Made by a program: the position numbers and the translations under genes
The notes under the pieces: model-generated
What the model saw: the letters and a program-made list of their open reading frames with translations, nothing else
What the model was told of the DNA's origin: nothing
Databases searched by the model: none
Part shown: one piece after another, positions 6,956 through 13,225 of the stretch
Position numbering within the stretch: position 1 is the first letter of the stretch
How the letters are laid out: every line of letters begins with the position of its first letter
From: Roseimaritima sp.
GTDB taxonomy: Bacteria; Planctomycetota; Planctomycetia; Pirellulales; Pirellulaceae
Direction: 5' to 3'
Assembly (NCBI GenBank): GCA_007124075.1
Contig: SLFV01000043.1
Location: 1 to 13,225, forward strand
DNA: 13,225 nucleotides

Positions 6956-8221
6956 ATGTACCCGAGAAACAATTCGAGACACAACTTCGGTTTATCGTTC
7001 GCCTTGGCGTTGTTCTGCGTGAGCAATTCTTCGGGAGAAGACTGGCCACAATTTCGGGGGGCCCGTGGGACCAATTACGTTCCGGATGCACGGTTGCCTG
7101 AGCGATGGGAACCTAATCAGTATGCATGGCGTTTCGATTTGGGCTCGTTTGATGTTGGCTGTCCGGTCGTCGGCCAGGGCAAGGTCTTCTTGCTGTCCAG
7201 CGATCCTCAGACAGCCCAACGAAGAATCGTTGCCTTGGATTTGAAAACGGGGAACGCGATTTGGACACGCTCTTACGACGCAGCCCCCAACCGCCTGCAC
7301 GCCCGAAACACCTACGGCAGCAGCACGCCCTACGCCGATGATCGGTTTGTGTACGTCGCCTGGGCAGACTCGGAACACACCTGGTTGCGCTGCCTGACGC
7401 ACGACGGCGATGAGGTCTGGACACGCGACTTTGGACCCTACGTCAGTCAGCACGGGTTTGCCACTTCGCCAACAATCATCGGCGAATACTTGGTATTGCT
7501 GAATGAATCCCAAGCCGACCAGTTGCCCGATGGCGCATCGCCGGGGGTCAGCCGCATGATCGCAGTGCGTCCCGACACGGGCGAAACCGTATGGGAAACC
7601 GAACTGACGACCACCCGCGTTTGTTACGGTGTCCCCGCCCTATTTGTGACCCCCGAAGGCGAGAGACAGATTGTCGCCGCGAACACTGGGGACGGTTTGT
7701 TCGGCCTGGATTACGAAACGGGAAAGATGATCTGGAATCAAAAGGTTTTCACTGCCCGGTGCGTCAGCACCCCGTTGGTCGTCGGTGACTTAGTGCTAGG
7801 GACAGCAGGCAGCGGCGGAGGCGGAAACCACTTGGTCGCGGTACGTCCAGAGGGAAACACCGCTGGCGAGGTGTATCGGATTGATCGTGGGGCCCCCTAT
7901 GTGCCGACACCGTCCGTCGCCAAGGGCAAGCTGTTCATGGTTGATGACAAGGGAATCGCAAGCTGTGTCGACGCGGCGTCTGGCGAAGTCCACTGGTTGC
8001 AACGAGTTGGCAGGAATTATGGGGCCTCGCCAATTGTCCTAGGGGACCGTGTCCTGCTAGTCAGCTTGACAGGTCAAGCCACCATTTTGGCTGCAGCGGA
8101 ACAGTTTCATAAGATCTCCAGCTTTGACCTTGGCGGCCCGGTTGGTGCAACGCCTGCGTACAGCGACGGGCACCTGTTGCTGCGGATCGGCGACGAATTG
8201 TGCGCTTTGCGACTGCCGTAA
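6956..8221 (+). CDS. Secreted PQQ-like β-propeller repeat protein
   Basis: The 421-residue product starts with a signal peptide (basic start MYPRNNSRHN, then a hydrophobic stretch) and the mature end begins with DWPQFRG, the hallmark of planctomycete PQQ-like propeller proteins. Repeats of the form VALDLKTGNAIW, LTHDGDEVW, AVRPDTGETVW, GLDYETGKMIW and CVDAASGEVHW recur about every 40-60 residues, as blades of a 6-8-bladed propeller. No dehydrogenase catalytic domain is visible, so quinone binding is not shown; such proteins may act as binding scaffolds or enzyme partners outside the cytoplasm. I chose the ATG at 6956, not the in-frame ATG at 6866, because it puts a proper signal peptide at the start. 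The gene lies 229 bp after the esterase and may be transcribed separately. Its partner or ligand is unknown. Confidence 0.9.
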   Translation: MYPRNNSRHNFGLSFALALFCVSNSSGEDWPQFRGARGTNYVPDARLPERWEPNQYAWRFDLGSFDVGCPVVGQGKVFLLSSDPQTAQRRIVALDLKTGNAIWTRSYDAAPNRLHARNTYGSSTPYADDRFVYVAWADSEHTWLRCLTHDGDEVWTRDFGPYVSQHGFATSPTIIGEYLVLLNESQADQLPDGASPGVSRMIAVRPDTGETVWETELTTTRVCYGVPALFVTPEGERQIVAANTGDGLFGLDYETGKMIWNQKVFTARCVSTPLVVGDLVLGTAGSGGGGNHLVAVRPEGNTAGEVYRIDRGAPYVPTPSVAKGKLFMVDDKGIASCVDAASGEVHWLQRVGRNYGASPIVLGDRVLLVSLTGQATILAAAEQFHKISSFDLGGPVGATPAYSDGHLLLRIGDELCALRLP

Positions 8222-8451
8222 CCGCCGTGCGTTGCCTCCGCAGGACGATTGCGGCAGTAAGCCCGAGAACCAATTAGCCAGTCCGTCCTGGCATGTGTTT
8301 CTGCGATTTGGCATGGTTTCTGCGACCAAAATAAATTAGCTGCCTGCGGGAAACCGGGTTTGCCCCTCTCCGGCCTCTCGCTTTCCCACTGACTTGGCTA
8401 GCCCTCCAACGGGTCGGCCCCCATTTGTAGCAGGCTGTGAAAATCGGCGGA

Positions 8452-8482
8452 TTGACGACAGAAACGCCGTGTCTTTTACACT
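8452..8482 (+). promoter_or_regulatory. Possible promoter for the glycine-zipper gene
   Basis: TTGACG (8452-8457, 5/6 to the -35 consensus) and TACACT (8477-8482, 4/6 to the -10 consensus) are separated by 19 bases, slightly longer than ideal. Transcription would start near 8489, downstream of the in-frame ATG at 8437 and upstream of the GGAG and the ATG at 8506. This supports the shorter start. The rest of the 8222-8505 gap holds only a small AAACC-G-GGTTT inverted repeat (8351-8361) without a T-run. Confidence 0.35.
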
Positions 8483-8493
8483 TAGAACCGGAT

Positions 8494-8497
8494 GGAG
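8494..8497 (+). promoter_or_regulatory. Ribosome binding site deciding the 8506 start
   Basis: GGAG sits eight bases before the ATG at 8506. The in-frame ATG at 8437 has no comparable site, so this Shine-Dalgarno selects the shorter protein. Confidence 0.55.
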
Positions 8498-8505
8498 CAG
8501 AAAAC

Positions 8506-9063
8506 ATGAGTCACCAGAAACCAGATCGTATCGACAACGACCAGCAAAAAGCGGAAAAGCCCCAAGAGTCGCGGGACTTACCCCGCAAGAATGACCCGTT
8601 GGGTACGGTTTCACATTCTAACCGCGCAAGTGTTGGCACCGGCGCGGTGGTCGGAGCAACCACGGCCGGGGTCGTTGGCGGGGCAGCCGCAGGTCCTGTT
8701 GGCGTAGCGGTCGGTTCTGCCCTCGGCGCGGTTGCGGGTGGGGTGGGGATGCAAACCCTGGCCGAAGCTATTAATCCGACGGTGGAAGTTGACTTCTGGA
8801 CCGATGAGTGCGTAAACAAAAATTATTACGACCCGCGAATTGGTCCGAAACCTTTCATCGCCGCCTACCGGATTGGCTGGGAAGGCTACACGCCTGAAAA
8901 AACATTTCAAGAGGCGCTGCCGGAACTACGAAAACGATGGGAGGGCGAGCAGGCGGAATCACCACTCGGCTGGTCGCAGGCGCAGGAAGCGATGCGGGAT
9001 GCTTGGCTGCGAGTTGCATCGCAGTATTATCCAGAGGATACTTTGGATACCAGTGGTCACTAA
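8506..9063 (+). CDS. Glycine-zipper protein of unknown function
   Basis: The 185-residue protein has three parts. Residues 1-42 are charged and polar, likely disordered. Residues 43-82 are a Gly/Ala/Val-rich block with repeated GxxxG spacing (GAVVGATTAGVVGGAAAGPV and onward), a glycine zipper that could pack into or across a membrane. Residues 83-185 form an acidic/aromatic C-terminal region with INPTVEVDFW, YRIGWEGY and LRKRWEGE, ending in a tryptophan-containing helix (WSQAQEAMRDAWL). I recall the same order (disordered head, glycine zipper, INPT/FW, a YxxGWE motif and a W-rich tail) in hypothetical proteins of many proteobacteria and planctomycetes, so it is probably a conserved, uncharacterised family. 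No cleavable signal peptide is seen. It lies between two secreted-protein genes but seems to have its own promoter. No biochemical role can be assigned. Confidence 0.8.
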   Translation: MSHQKPDRIDNDQQKAEKPQESRDLPRKNDPLGTVSHSNRASVGTGAVVGATTAGVVGGAAAGPVGVAVGSALGAVAGGVGMQTLAEAINPTVEVDFWTDECVNKNYYDPRIGPKPFIAAYRIGWEGYTPEKTFQEALPELRKRWEGEQAESPLGWSQAQEAMRDAWLRVASQYYPEDTLDTSGH

Positions 9064-9135
9064 CCCAGACGAACGTCGTCGGTGAAGGCTGGTTTTTTTT
9101 ACGTTCCGACCGCCCGACACCGACCTGTCCATCCC

Positions 9136-10506
9136 ATGCACCTCCATCGATACCGTCTGCTTGCCAGCCTGCTGCTGTGTAAGCTATTTACGTTTTCGGC
9201 TTTGGCTCAGCAGCCACCATACGACAAAGCTCCCGAGGCGAGGCCTCCGTACTACCGTGTCCGCTATGAAGCGAGCGAACAGCCGGGCGAATTGATTTTC
9301 CCGGTATCTTACACCGTCTGGATACCTCCGGCGGTTGACCGCATTCGCGGTCTGGTTGTTCATCAGCATGGTTGCGGCGAAGGATCGTGTCGCTCAGGAC
9401 AGACGGGTGCCTTCGATTTACACTGGCAAGCATTAGCCAGCCGACATGGCTGTGCTTTGCTGGCGCCCGTGTATGAACAGCCCGATGGCAGCAATTGCCA
9501 AATGTGGTGCGATCCGCGAAACGGGTCGGCCGACGTTTTCAAGCAGGCGTTGCATGATCTGGGCCGGATGTCGGGACATGCGGAACTGGCCTCCGCTCCG
9601 TGGGCGATGTGGGGGCACAGTGGTGGCGGGCACTGGGTTGGCGGGATCAGTCTGTTGTACCCAGAACGCACAATCGCAGCGTGGTTGCGTTCCGGCGTGC
9701 CCTTAGTGCAACCCGAGGAAGATCAGTCAATCAGGCCGTACCAGATTGATGAACACGTACTGCAGGTTCCACTAATGTGTAATCTCGGTACGCGAGAAGG
9801 GGTGACTCAGACCACGGGAAGATTTGCGGCAGTTTGGGGCAAGAACCAGGAGTTCTTTAAAACGCTTCGCAGACGTGGTGGACTGGTGGGAATCGCGATT
9901 GATCCGCTTAGCAGCCATGACTGCGGAAACCAGCGTTATTTGGCGATTCCTTGGTTGGATGCCTGCATGTCAGCTCGTTTGCCTGCGGAGGCTGGTGAAC
10001 CGTTGCGGCAAATGCCTCAGGCCGAGACCGTCATCATTCCTTGGACTGCGGGAACAGATCGATTTTCTCAGCCAACCCCCCCCACCCAGGCGAAAAACGC
10101 CGAAGGACTCTCGATCTGGCTTCCCGATCAAAAAATCGCGACCGCGTGGCAGCACTATACCCGTGACACGAAGGTTCCCGACACCACGCCTCCGCCACAC
10201 CCCCGTGGGGTGCAAATGATTCAGGGGCATTTGACCTGGCAAACCGAAGCGGATTTGGAAAGCGGGATCGCTCACTTTGAAATCCATCATCTAGACCGAC
10301 AAATTGCGGTGTGGCCTGCCGAGTCAACCAACCGTTTTGGGCGTCCCGTCTTTCAAGGCCTGCAGTACAGCGACACCCCCAGCATGCCACTGGTACCAAT
10401 GCGGTTCCGCGTGCCCGCTGAACTGCAATCCGCCAGGGCGGAGGAGTTCCGCGTGATTGCGGTCAATACGGTCGGCTTGCGTTCGACTGACGAGGTTTCT
10501 CAATGA
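9136..10506 (+). CDS. Secreted α/β-hydrolase with a FN3/Ig-like C-terminal domain
   Basis: The 456-residue product has a signal peptide (hydrophobic residues about 7-22, cleavage likely after ALA before QQPPYDK). Residues about 35-340 form an α/β-hydrolase: HQHGCGEG marks the oxyanion strand, GHSGGG carries the nucleophile (S162), and SSHDCG holds the likely catalytic histidine (H261). This resembles polysaccharide- or polyester-directed esterases; the substrate is unknown. Residues about 355-456 read as a fibronectin-III/Ig-like β-sandwich (strands in HLTWQTEADLESGIAHFEI and FRVIAVNTVGLRS). I chose the ATG at 9136 because the longer form, starting at a GTG at 9082, would put 18 residues before the signal peptide. 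The stop lies only 10 bases before the TTG start of the next gene, so the two are probably co-transcribed. Confidence 0.87.
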   Translation: MHLHRYRLLASLLLCKLFTFSALAQQPPYDKAPEARPPYYRVRYEASEQPGELIFPVSYTVWIPPAVDRIRGLVVHQHGCGEGSCRSGQTGAFDLHWQALASRHGCALLAPVYEQPDGSNCQMWCDPRNGSADVFKQALHDLGRMSGHAELASAPWAMWGHSGGGHWVGGISLLYPERTIAAWLRSGVPLVQPEEDQSIRPYQIDEHVLQVPLMCNLGTREGVTQTTGRFAAVWGKNQEFFKTLRRRGGLVGIAIDPLSSHDCGNQRYLAIPWLDACMSARLPAEAGEPLRQMPQAETVIIPWTAGTDRFSQPTPPTQAKNAEGLSIWLPDQKIATAWQHYTRDTKVPDTTPPPHPRGVQMIQGHLTWQTEADLESGIAHFEIHHLDRQIAVWPAESTNRFGRPVFQGLQYSDTPSMPLVPMRFRVPAELQSARAEEFRVIAVNTVGLRSTDEVSQ

Positions 10507-10510
10507 AGGA
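10505..10510 (+). promoter_or_regulatory. Ribosome binding site for a TTG start
   Basis: GAAGGA overlaps the stop codon of the upstream hydrolase and sits six bases before the TTG at 10517. There is no ATG between this site and the conserved LGLDIGGAN motif, so it decides the start and suggests translational coupling. Confidence 0.6.
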
Positions 10511-10516
10511 AACAGA

Positions 10517-11533
10517 TTGATATCGACTTGGCTTGGCTTGGATATTGGTGGGGCAAACCTGAAATTGGCTGATTTAAACGGTGGTCATCGGGAACGGGAA
10601 TTTGCCTTGTGGAAAGCACCGGATCAGCTATCCGGCGGCATCCGCGAACTGCTGGCAGGTTACCCCGCAGAAACGTCGCTCGCGGTCACGATGACCGGCG
10701 AATTAGCAGACTGCTATCGCGATGCGACCACAGGCGTCCGTGCGATTGCCAATGCGGTAGTGAAAGCCGCACCGGGGGCGAAGCAATGTTTGTTTTATGA
10801 CCTCGCGGGCCGCTTTTCGACCTTCACCGAACTGAACGAGCGGCCTGATGACCATGCAGCATCCAATTGGCATGCATTGGCGTCCCTGGTCTCGCGGTCG
10901 CTGACGGACAACGCCCTACTGATTGACATCGGATCGACAACCTGTGACATCATCCCCTTGGAACCAGGACGCGTGGCGACGACTGCTCGCACCGATTTTG
11001 ATCGATTGATTCGCCGTCAACTGGTTTATGTCGGCGTTCGCCGAACCCCCGTATGCGCCATCGTCGATACCCTGCCGTTCGCGGAGCATGAGGTACCGGT
11101 CATGAACGAACTGTTTTCAACCGTAGACGATTGTGCGCTACTGCTGGGGCTGACCGCTGACAGCGGGACGGACCTGGATACCGCAGACGGCAGGCCTCGG
11201 ACACGATCTTTTGCTTGCGGGCGCATGTCCAAAATGCTGGGGCTGGACCACCGCAAATTTGCGATGGCGGATGCTGTCCGCTGCGCCCAAAGCGTGATCA
11301 CGGCGCTGCGTCAAAAGATCCTCAGCGCGATTGCCCAACAAGGCAGCCATTCGCACTGGATCCTCAGCGGTCACGGTAGCCCACTGCTTGAAAGCGACTT
11401 ACCGACCGATGTTGAGCGGTGCCAGAAACTCCGAGCAATCTGGGGCGAGGGACTGTCACGAGTCGCCCCGGCGTATGCGGTTGCGTGCCTTGCCAGCGAA
11501 CTGGCATCGCCAAGACAATCCCCCCACCGCTAG
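10517..11533 (+). CDS. Hydantoinase/oxoprolinase-like protein of the H4MPT-linked C1 pathway family
   Basis: The 338-residue cytoplasmic protein has the ASKHA (sugar-kinase/actin) ATPase fold. A phosphate-1 loop LGLDIGGANLKLADL lies at the N-terminus, a phosphate-2 loop LLIDIGSTTCDIIPL near residue 140, and an adenosine-like loop WILSGHGSPLLE near the C-terminus. The stretch FDRLIRRQLVYVGVRRTPVC matches what I recall of the family annotated 'H4MPT-linked C1 transfer pathway protein', related to archaeal MfnF, which builds the methanofuran side chain. Planctomycetes are known to encode H4MPT/methanofuran C1 genes, so a role in cofactor assembly is plausible. This is family inference; other hydantoinase-like roles cannot be excluded. 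The start is TTG, chosen by the Shine-Dalgarno at 10505. It follows the hydrolase by 10 bases and precedes the oxidoreductase by 51. Confidence 0.75.
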   Translation: MISTWLGLDIGGANLKLADLNGGHREREFALWKAPDQLSGGIRELLAGYPAETSLAVTMTGELADCYRDATTGVRAIANAVVKAAPGAKQCLFYDLAGRFSTFTELNERPDDHAASNWHALASLVSRSLTDNALLIDIGSTTCDIIPLEPGRVATTARTDFDRLIRRQLVYVGVRRTPVCAIVDTLPFAEHEVPVMNELFSTVDDCALLLGLTADSGTDLDTADGRPRTRSFACGRMSKMLGLDHRKFAMADAVRCAQSVITALRQKILSAIAQQGSHSHWILSGHGSPLLESDLPTDVERCQKLRAIWGEGLSRVAPAYAVACLASELASPRQSPHR

Positions 11534-11584
11534 GATGGGCGTGAGGCCTGTCGGCGACTCCTTTTTACTACGGGACAGCGATTC

Positions 11585-12583
11585 ATGACGATGCGATTTG
11601 GGATCCTGGGGACCGGACGAATCACTCGGCGTTTGGTTGCCGAAATACAGTCCTGTCCGGAAACCGAGGTCGTCTGCATTGCCAGTCGGCAGCAGGAGCG
11701 GGCATCCTGGTATGCGCAACAATTTGGGATCGCGGTCGGCGTGACGGGATATCCAACGCTATTGCAGCGACCTGACGTTGACGCAGTCTACATCGCCTTG
11801 CCGCCCGCGTTACACCTGCAATGGTCCTTAGCGGCAGTTGAACACGGAAAACACCTGCTGTGCGAAAAACCACTGGTTATCGACAGCGGCCAAGCACAGC
11901 AACTGGCCAAGGCGTGCGGCGAAACATCACGGCGTTGGCTGGATGCGACCGGCTGGTTGCACCACCCTCGCACCGCAAGTTTTACGGAGGCGGTAAACAA
12001 CGGGAAACTGGGGCATTTGCGACACATCAGTACCGCGGTTTCCTTTTTCGAGCCGTTTCAATCTCAGGACCACCGATTGCAAGCCGATTTGGGAGGCGGC
12101 TGCTTGTTGGACCTGGCCTGGTACGCGGTCGGATTGCCGATCTGGCTTGCCGGCCCCCCCGCGGCGGTGTACGCGACCGCGATTTACCGTCAGGACGTGC
12201 CGTACCGAGTCAGTGGTTTGCTGTGGTTCGATGACGAAGTACAAGCGACATTCAGTTGCGGCTATGACACCTCGACACGCAAATGGTGTGAGGTCGCCGG
12301 AACCGCCGGTTCGGTTGTCTGTGACGACTTCACTCGCACTTGGCCCGGAAAACCTCAGCGGTACTGGATTCACGACCGGACGGGAACCGCAACGGTCATC
12401 GAGGAAAACGGGAATCAGGAACAACGCATGCTGCGCACCTTTGCTGATCTGGACCACGATCTATCCCGCCTGCAGCAGCAAGCACTGTGTACGCAAAGAA
12501 CGCTTGATGCGATTTCTAAGAGCATAACAATGAACGCTCGAATCGACATTCCCCCGCTACAACGAGAATCCGCATGCAATTAG
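11585..12583 (+). CDS. Gfo/Idh/MocA-family NAD(P)-dependent oxidoreductase
   Basis: The 332-residue cytoplasmic protein has an N-terminal Rossmann fold (GILGTGRITRRL, G9-x-G11) and the family's CEKPL motif (E94-K95-P96), whose lysine is catalytic. The C-terminal half is the family's α/β substrate domain. GGGCLLDLAWYAVG (170-183) carries the D-x-x-x-Y variant (D176, Y180) instead of the common D-x-x-x-H; this is seen in the dihydrodiol/xylose-dehydrogenase branch. Oxidation of a sugar or polyol with NAD(P) is likely; the substrate is unknown. The start is the ATG at 11585; a second ATG two codons later (11591) would also serve. The final codons overlap the PII gene by 10 bases, so the two are translationally coupled. 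Confidence 0.93.
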   Translation: MTMRFGILGTGRITRRLVAEIQSCPETEVVCIASRQQERASWYAQQFGIAVGVTGYPTLLQRPDVDAVYIALPPALHLQWSLAAVEHGKHLLCEKPLVIDSGQAQQLAKACGETSRRWLDATGWLHHPRTASFTEAVNNGKLGHLRHISTAVSFFEPFQSQDHRLQADLGGGCLLDLAWYAVGLPIWLAGPPAAVYATAIYRQDVPYRVSGLLWFDDEVQATFSCGYDTSTRKWCEVAGTAGSVVCDDFTRTWPGKPQRYWIHDRTGTATVIEENGNQEQRMLRTFADLDHDLSRLQQQALCTQRTLDAISKSITMNARIDIPPLQRESACN

Positions 12584-12936
12584 TCACAGCGATCATCCAG
12601 CCCACCAAGCTGGTCGTGGTGCGGGAGGCATTGCAGTCACTGGGCATTCAGCATTTCACCGTCCTTGACGCCGAAGGCTACGCTCGACAGCGAGGCCAAA
12701 CCGCGACCTACCGCGGCGTGGAATACAAAGTCGATTTATTACGTAAAGTGATCATTGAAATCGTGGTCCATGACGAAGCATTGGAACCAGTTTTGGGGAC
12801 GCTGCAAAAAACTGCCCTCACCGGAAGCCATGGTCAGATTGGCGACGGAAAAATTTTGGTTTTACCGATTGTTGATGCCATTGAAATTGCCAGCGGAAAT
12901 CGCGGCACGAATGCAAGCGAGGTGATCAAGAGATGA
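12574..12936 (+). CDS. PII-family signalling protein (GlnB-like variant)
   Basis: The 120-residue protein aligns without gaps to E. coli GlnB over residues 1-84. PII proteins are cytoplasmic trimers that sense ATP/ADP and 2-oxoglutarate and bind target enzymes or transporters through the T-loop. Retained: R38, Q39 and K58 (2-oxoglutarate and ATP contacts), the T-loop YRGVEY with Y46 and Y51 (the uridylylation position) and GDGK (K93, equal to K90). Changed: three extra residues in the B-loop (TGSHGQIGDGK for TGKIGDGK, K85 becoming Q), and the two ATP-phosphate arginines R101/R103, which fall at E104 and A106. G37 is A, K40 is R and H42 is Q. Nucleotide binding is therefore probably altered. 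The ATG lies inside the end of the oxidoreductase gene, and the stop overlaps the next ATG (ATGA). No amtB or glnA is adjacent. Confidence 0.92.
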   Translation: MQLVTAIIQPTKLVVVREALQSLGIQHFTVLDAEGYARQRGQTATYRGVEYKVDLLRKVIIEIVVHDEALEPVLGTLQKTALTGSHGQIGDGKILVLPIVDAIEIASGNRGTNASEVIKR

Positions 12937-13225
12937 ACAGTACGAACAGCGGTCAGGTCTGGTTTCTTTCCGGAGATTTGATGTTTGCATCGCGAGTATC
13001 CGCCGCGGCCGAACAAGCGGGTCTGGCTTTCAAGATGAGCGGACAATTACCCCCCCATGAACCCGGCCAGCAGGTTACTCCCGGTTGGTTTATCCTGGAT
13101 TTAGCCACACGAGGTTCGTTGCTGCCCGAGGTGTACCACGAGGCCGTGCAGCGATTTCCCTCCGCGCGGTGGATCGCCTACGGCCCTCATGTCCAGACCG
13201 AACGGTTGCAGGCCGCCAAAGATGC
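12933..13225 (+). CDS. Receiver-like (pseudo-response-regulator) protein, partial at the right edge
   Basis: The 97 complete codons visible start at the ATG overlapping the PII stop (ATGA, 4 bases), which indicates translational coupling. The sequence alternates short strands and helices like a CheY-type receiver or other flavodoxin-like fold: VWFLSGDLMFASRV (strand and helix 1), GWFILDLATRG (a central strand ending in D, where a receiver aspartate would lie) and ARWIAYGPHVQTERL (a later strand and helix). The N-terminal acidic pair of a true receiver is not present, since only one acidic residue (GDL) sits there. Similar short proteins are found in planctomycetes as stand-alone receiver-like proteins. 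The gene is cut by the window, so the C-terminal half and any output domain are unseen. The role is unknown. Confidence 0.7.
   Translation, partial: MNSTNSGQVWFLSGDLMFASRVSAAAEQAGLAFKMSGQLPPHEPGQQVTPGWFILDLATRGSLLPEVYHEAVQRFPSARWIAYGPHVQTERLQAAKD

Noticed and set aside
8222..8260. CCGCA/TGCGG hairpin (8238-8254) as a terminator for the propeller gene
   Set aside because: The stem is only five base pairs and no T-run follows.
8348..8365. AAACC-G-GGTTT inverted repeat as a terminator
   Set aside because: It has almost no loop and is followed by a C-rich stretch, not T residues.
11545..11567. Terminator between the hydantoinase-like gene and the oxidoreductase
   Set aside because: A T-run exists (11562-11566), but the preceding GTC-GGC-GAC stem is only three base pairs, so a break in the operon is not supported.
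1..13225. CRISPR array, toxin-antitoxin pair, IS element, tRNA or rRNA
   Set aside because: I saw no regularly spaced repeats, transposase motifs, terminal inverted repeats with target duplications, or RNA-gene signatures.

Overview
The window looks like chromosomal DNA of a planctomycete close to Rhodopirellula/Pirellula. This is an inference from gene content. It carries a secreted PQQ-like propeller protein whose mature end starts with the DWPQFRG motif, a sialidase-like Asp-box protein next to a large α/β-hydrolase esterase, a pyrophosphate-type phosphofructokinase, and a homologue of the hydantoinase-like protein of tetrahydromethanopterin (H4MPT) C1 metabolism. GC looks to be in the mid-50s by eye, Shine-Dalgarno sites are sparse, and genes are loosely spaced on the left and tightly packed on the right. 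I see no IS element, CRISPR, tRNA, rRNA or phage gene.

Layout. Positions 1-3255 are on the minus strand: a HAD-type phosphatase that runs off the left edge (1-761), PPi-dependent phosphofructokinase (868-2157) and a MoxR AAA+ ATPase (2251-3255). A 234-bp divergent region follows. From 3490 everything is on the plus strand: a secreted Asp-box sialidase-like protein (3490-4758), an α/β-hydrolase esterase (4783-6726), a secreted PQQ-like propeller protein (6956-8221), a glycine-zipper protein (8506-9063) and a secreted α/β-hydrolase with a FN3/Ig-like tail (9136-10506). The right end is a compact cluster: the hydantoinase-like/H4MPT-C1 protein (10517-11533, TTG start), a Gfo/Idh/MocA oxidoreductase (11585-12583), a variant PII signalling protein (12574-12936) and a receiver-like protein cut by the right edge (12933 onward).

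Main points. (1) The sialidase-like and esterase genes are in the same reading frame, separated by one TAA and a 24-base gap. Recognisable esterase N-terminal sequence lies on both sides of that TAA, and the downstream part has no signal peptide of its own. This reads as one secreted two-domain enzyme interrupted by a stop (sequencing error, recent mutation or readthrough). (2) The PII protein keeps the T-loop tyrosine and 2-oxoglutarate contacts but has a three-residue B-loop insertion and has lost the two arginines that normally bind ATP phosphates. It is translationally coupled to an oxidoreductase and to a receiver-like protein rather than to amtB or glnA.

How the genes may work together. 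The middle block (sialidase-like, esterase, propeller, second hydrolase) looks like extracytoplasmic glycan or ester degradation, as is common in marine planctomycetes. The right block looks like a small cytoplasmic operon that could join cofactor/C1 metabolism to a nitrogen or nucleotide sensor. The left block is housekeeping (glycolysis, chaperone ATPase, phosphatase).
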